From Planctomycetaceae bacterium (GTDB lineage: Bacteria; Planctomycetota; Planctomycetia; Pirellulales; Thermoguttaceae): a stretch of 64,000 nt of DNA. The notes under the pieces are model-generated. The model saw only the letters and a program-made list of their open reading frames with translations, ran no database searches and had not been told where the DNA came from. The DNA is taken from positions 1-64,000 of the forward strand of contig JAAYAY010000196.1 in NCBI GenBank assembly GCA_012719125.1, written 5' to 3'. Positions 62,252 to 64,000 of this stretch are shown here, piece after piece (within the stretch, counting starts at the first letter, position 1; each line of letters begins with the position of its first letter). A program made the position numbers and the translations under genes.

Positions 62252-64000
62252 ATGAATCGACGCTTGAGCATTTCCAGCCTCGCCGCAGCGGGGCTTATTT
62301 GCGCCGCTCTGGCAACTCCTGCCCGGGCCGCCGAAACCCTCTCCTACGCGGACCTCGTCGCCCGCATGACCGATCTGAAACAGCCGGCCGTACTGCCAGC
62401 ACCGGGCGAAACCTGCAAGCAATGGTCGAGTTGGGATCGCAACAGCCAGTACGACGCGGGCACCGGCAAGTACCTCAAGTGGGAAGCCAACGGCGACGGC
62501 ACCGGCATCATTCGCCAAGAGGACGGCTGCGAGGTCCTGGCCGAGATGAACGGTCCCGGATGCATCTGGCGAACCTGGTCTGCCCGGGCGCTCGACGGGC
62601 ATGTGAAGATCTACCTCGACGGCAACGACAGGCCGGCGGTTGACCTCCCCTTCAAAAACTACTTCTCCGGCGACACGGCCCCCTTCAATTTCCCGGCCGT
62701 GTCCTACGACCTTGCCGAGAACGGTTGCCGCGGCCAGAACCTCTACCTGCCCATCCCCTATCAGAAGTCGTGCAAGATCGTGGCCGAGAAGGGTTGGGGA
62801 CGCTACTACCAGTTTGTCTACACGACCTTCCCCGAACGAACGCAGGTCCCCACGTTCTCCGCCGATCTTGTTGCCAAGAACGCCGATGCGCTCAAGAAGT
62901 ACTGCGAGCTGGTTGCCGGCCGCGTCGACAATAAGGCCGAAGGGCTGCCCACCGGCCCGGATATCGAACACAACACCCTCCGCGTCGCCGGCGGCGTCAC
63001 CGCCAAGGTGGTCGAACTGACCGGTCCGCGTACGATTACCTCGATCCGTGCCAAGCTGCCGCTCGGCGATCGTGACGATGAAATGGCCGCTCTGCGCCAA
63101 CTCTGCCTGCAGATCACTTTCGACGGCCAGAAGAAGCCGGCCGTCTGGTGCCCCCTGGGCGACTTCTTCGGCACCGCCCCGGGCAAGAACCTCTACACCA
63201 ACTGGGTCACAGGCATGACCGACGACGGCTTCTACGCCAACTGGACCATGCCCTTCGGCAAGAAGGCGGTTGTTGAACTGGTCAACGACGGCCGGCAGGT
63301 TCGCGACGTGGAACTGACGGTCGTCCACGAGCCGCTCGATAGCTTTGAAGGCCTCGGCCACTTCCACTGCAAGTGGCACCGCGATACGGTCACCCTTCCC
63401 GAAGACCGCTGGCCCGACTGGACGATGCTCAACACGCAGGGTCGCGGCCGGTTCATGGGCGTGATGCTCCACGTGTGGAACCCGCAAGGCGGCTGGTGGG
63501 GTGAAGGCGACGAGAAATTCTTCGTCGACGGCGAGAAATTCCCCTCCACCTTCGGCACCGGCTCGGAAGACTACTTCGGCTACGCCTGGTGCGATCCACA
63601 CTTGTTCCAGCGCCCCTTCCATTCCCAGACGATGACCATGGGCAACAAGGGCCATCAATCGGTGCTCCGCTGGCACGTGGCCGACAGCATCCCCTTCCAG
63701 ACCTCGTTCGAAGGCTGCATTGAGAAGTACTATCGTACGGAGGAGAAGGGCACGCTCTACGCTTGCACGGTCTGCTGGTACCTGTCTCCGGACGGCGTCG
63801 ATCCGTATGATCCCGTGCCCGTCGAAGACCGCCACGACTACTACGTCAAGCTGCCCGCCATTGCCGGCGGCTTCCGCATCCTCGGCGAACCGGCCGGTGA
63901 CCCCCACACCCAGAAGATGACTCACTATCAGGACAAGTGGACCAGCGACGACCATCTGTGGTGGACCGGCGCCAAGCCGGGCGACAAACTCCAGGTGGCC
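62252..64000 (+). CDS. Exported DUF2961 protein, truncated by the window end
   Basis: At least 583 residues. The protein has a signal peptide (LSISSLAAAGLICAALATPA) and an N-terminal LADLVARMTDLKQPAVLP-like segment, DUF2961 features such as EMNGPGCIWRTWSA and the hallmark PSTFGTGSEDYFGYAW at about residue 430. The family is typical of exported carbohydrate-processing proteins (some are related to glycoside hydrolase families); activity is unknown. The frame has no stop before base 64000, so the C-terminus lies outside the window. ACACAAGGAAACGAACC precedes ATG 62252. Confidence 0.93.
   Translation, partial: MNRRLSISSLAAAGLICAALATPARAAETLSYADLVARMTDLKQPAVLPAPGETCKQWSSWDRNSQYDAGTGKYLKWEANGDGTGIIRQEDGCEVLAEMNGPGCIWRTWSARALDGHVKIYLDGNDRPAVDLPFKNYFSGDTAPFNFPAVSYDLAENGCRGQNLYLPIPYQKSCKIVAEKGWGRYYQFVYTTFPERTQVPTFSADLVAKNADALKKYCELVAGRVDNKAEGLPTGPDIEHNTLRVAGGVTAKVVELTGPRTITSIRAKLPLGDRDDEMAALRQLCLQITFDGQKKPAVWCPLGDFFGTAPGKNLYTNWVTGMTDDGFYANWTMPFGKKAVVELVNDGRQVRDVELTVVHEPLDSFEGLGHFHCKWHRDTVTLPEDRWPDWTMLNTQGRGRFMGVMLHVWNPQGGWWGEGDEKFFVDGEKFPSTFGTGSEDYFGYAWCDPHLFQRPFHSQTMTMGNKGHQSVLRWHVADSIPFQTSFEGCIEKYYRTEEKGTLYACTVCWYLSPDGVDPYDPVPVEDRHDYYVKLPAIAGGFRILGEPAGDPHTQKMTHYQDKWTSDDHLWWTGAKPGDKLQVA

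Noticed and set aside
62021-63955. Long minus-strand frame opposite the DUF2961 gene
   Set aside because: It overlaps the well-supported plus-strand DUF2961 protein over its full length and has no domain of its own; it is an antisense shadow in GC-rich DNA.

Overview
The window reads as a high-GC planctomycete chromosome fragment, probably Pirellulales-like (inference). Pointers are a DUF1559 pilin-like secretion-type gene, a LEPR-XLL-like N-terminal motif, Tat-exported sulfatase and glycan enzymes, a DUF2961 protein, WXXGXW-repeat and tiny Lys-rich proteins, and many predicted membrane or exported proteins of unknown function. No rRNA, tRNA or CRISPR array was seen.

Layout. (1) 229-1842: exported D-aminoacylase-type amidohydrolase. 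(2) About 2.1-34.5 kb: a long accessory 'stress' region, mostly plus strand, of small regulators and envelope or stress genes. It holds a STAS protein, three relatives of an unrecognised protein family, BON, DUF3467, an orphan kinase, two MpsC/DUF2294 proteins, two CsrA proteins, PTS enzyme I, cardiolipin synthase, a divergent GroEL, a solitary bacterial-microcompartment (BMC) shell protein, FloA, DUF502, DUF1328, CsbD remnant, superoxide dismutase, a GT4/(alpha/alpha)6/GH130/GH130 operon and a cold-shock protein. Two paralogous B12-binding radical SAM proteins lie inside and at the far edge. An intact IS21 element with a 6-bp target duplication sits at 13.7-16.4 kb. A repeated structured RNA element ending in an intrinsic terminator stands before csrA, before the BMC/mpsC/csrA operon and, as its 3' half only, before groEL.

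(3) 34.6-39.3 kb: 3-methyladenine glycosylase I, then a two-gene exported beta-helix/carbohydrate operon. (4) 39.5-43.6 kb, minus strand: histidine kinase and sigma54-type response regulator, next to a Gln/Thr-repeat LEPR-XLL-like protein whose upstream region has a near-consensus -24/-12 promoter and a dyad. (5) 44.1-50.1 kb: DUF1559 protein, then an arsenic locus (arsC-type reductase, ArsR, ArsP-type permease, CxxC thioredoxin-like protein, two ArsF-like proteins, ArsG-like permease) with three related operator-like sites. (6) 50.4-64 kb: an AAA ATPase, then exported catabolic proteins (YdjC deacetylase, nitroreductase-like, sulfatase, PD40 propeller, ceramidase-like, Tat-exported barrel protein, a barrel/HEAT/M23 fusion, DUF2961 cut by the window end) separated by long intergenic palindromes.

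Most distinctive: the repeated RNA element tied to csrA-containing operons, the lone BMC shell gene in an MpsC/CsrA operon, the three-copy unknown family with an internally deleted member, and the sigma54 circuit that may drive a Q/T-rich repeat protein. Functions are family-level assignments read from sequence; no database search was run.
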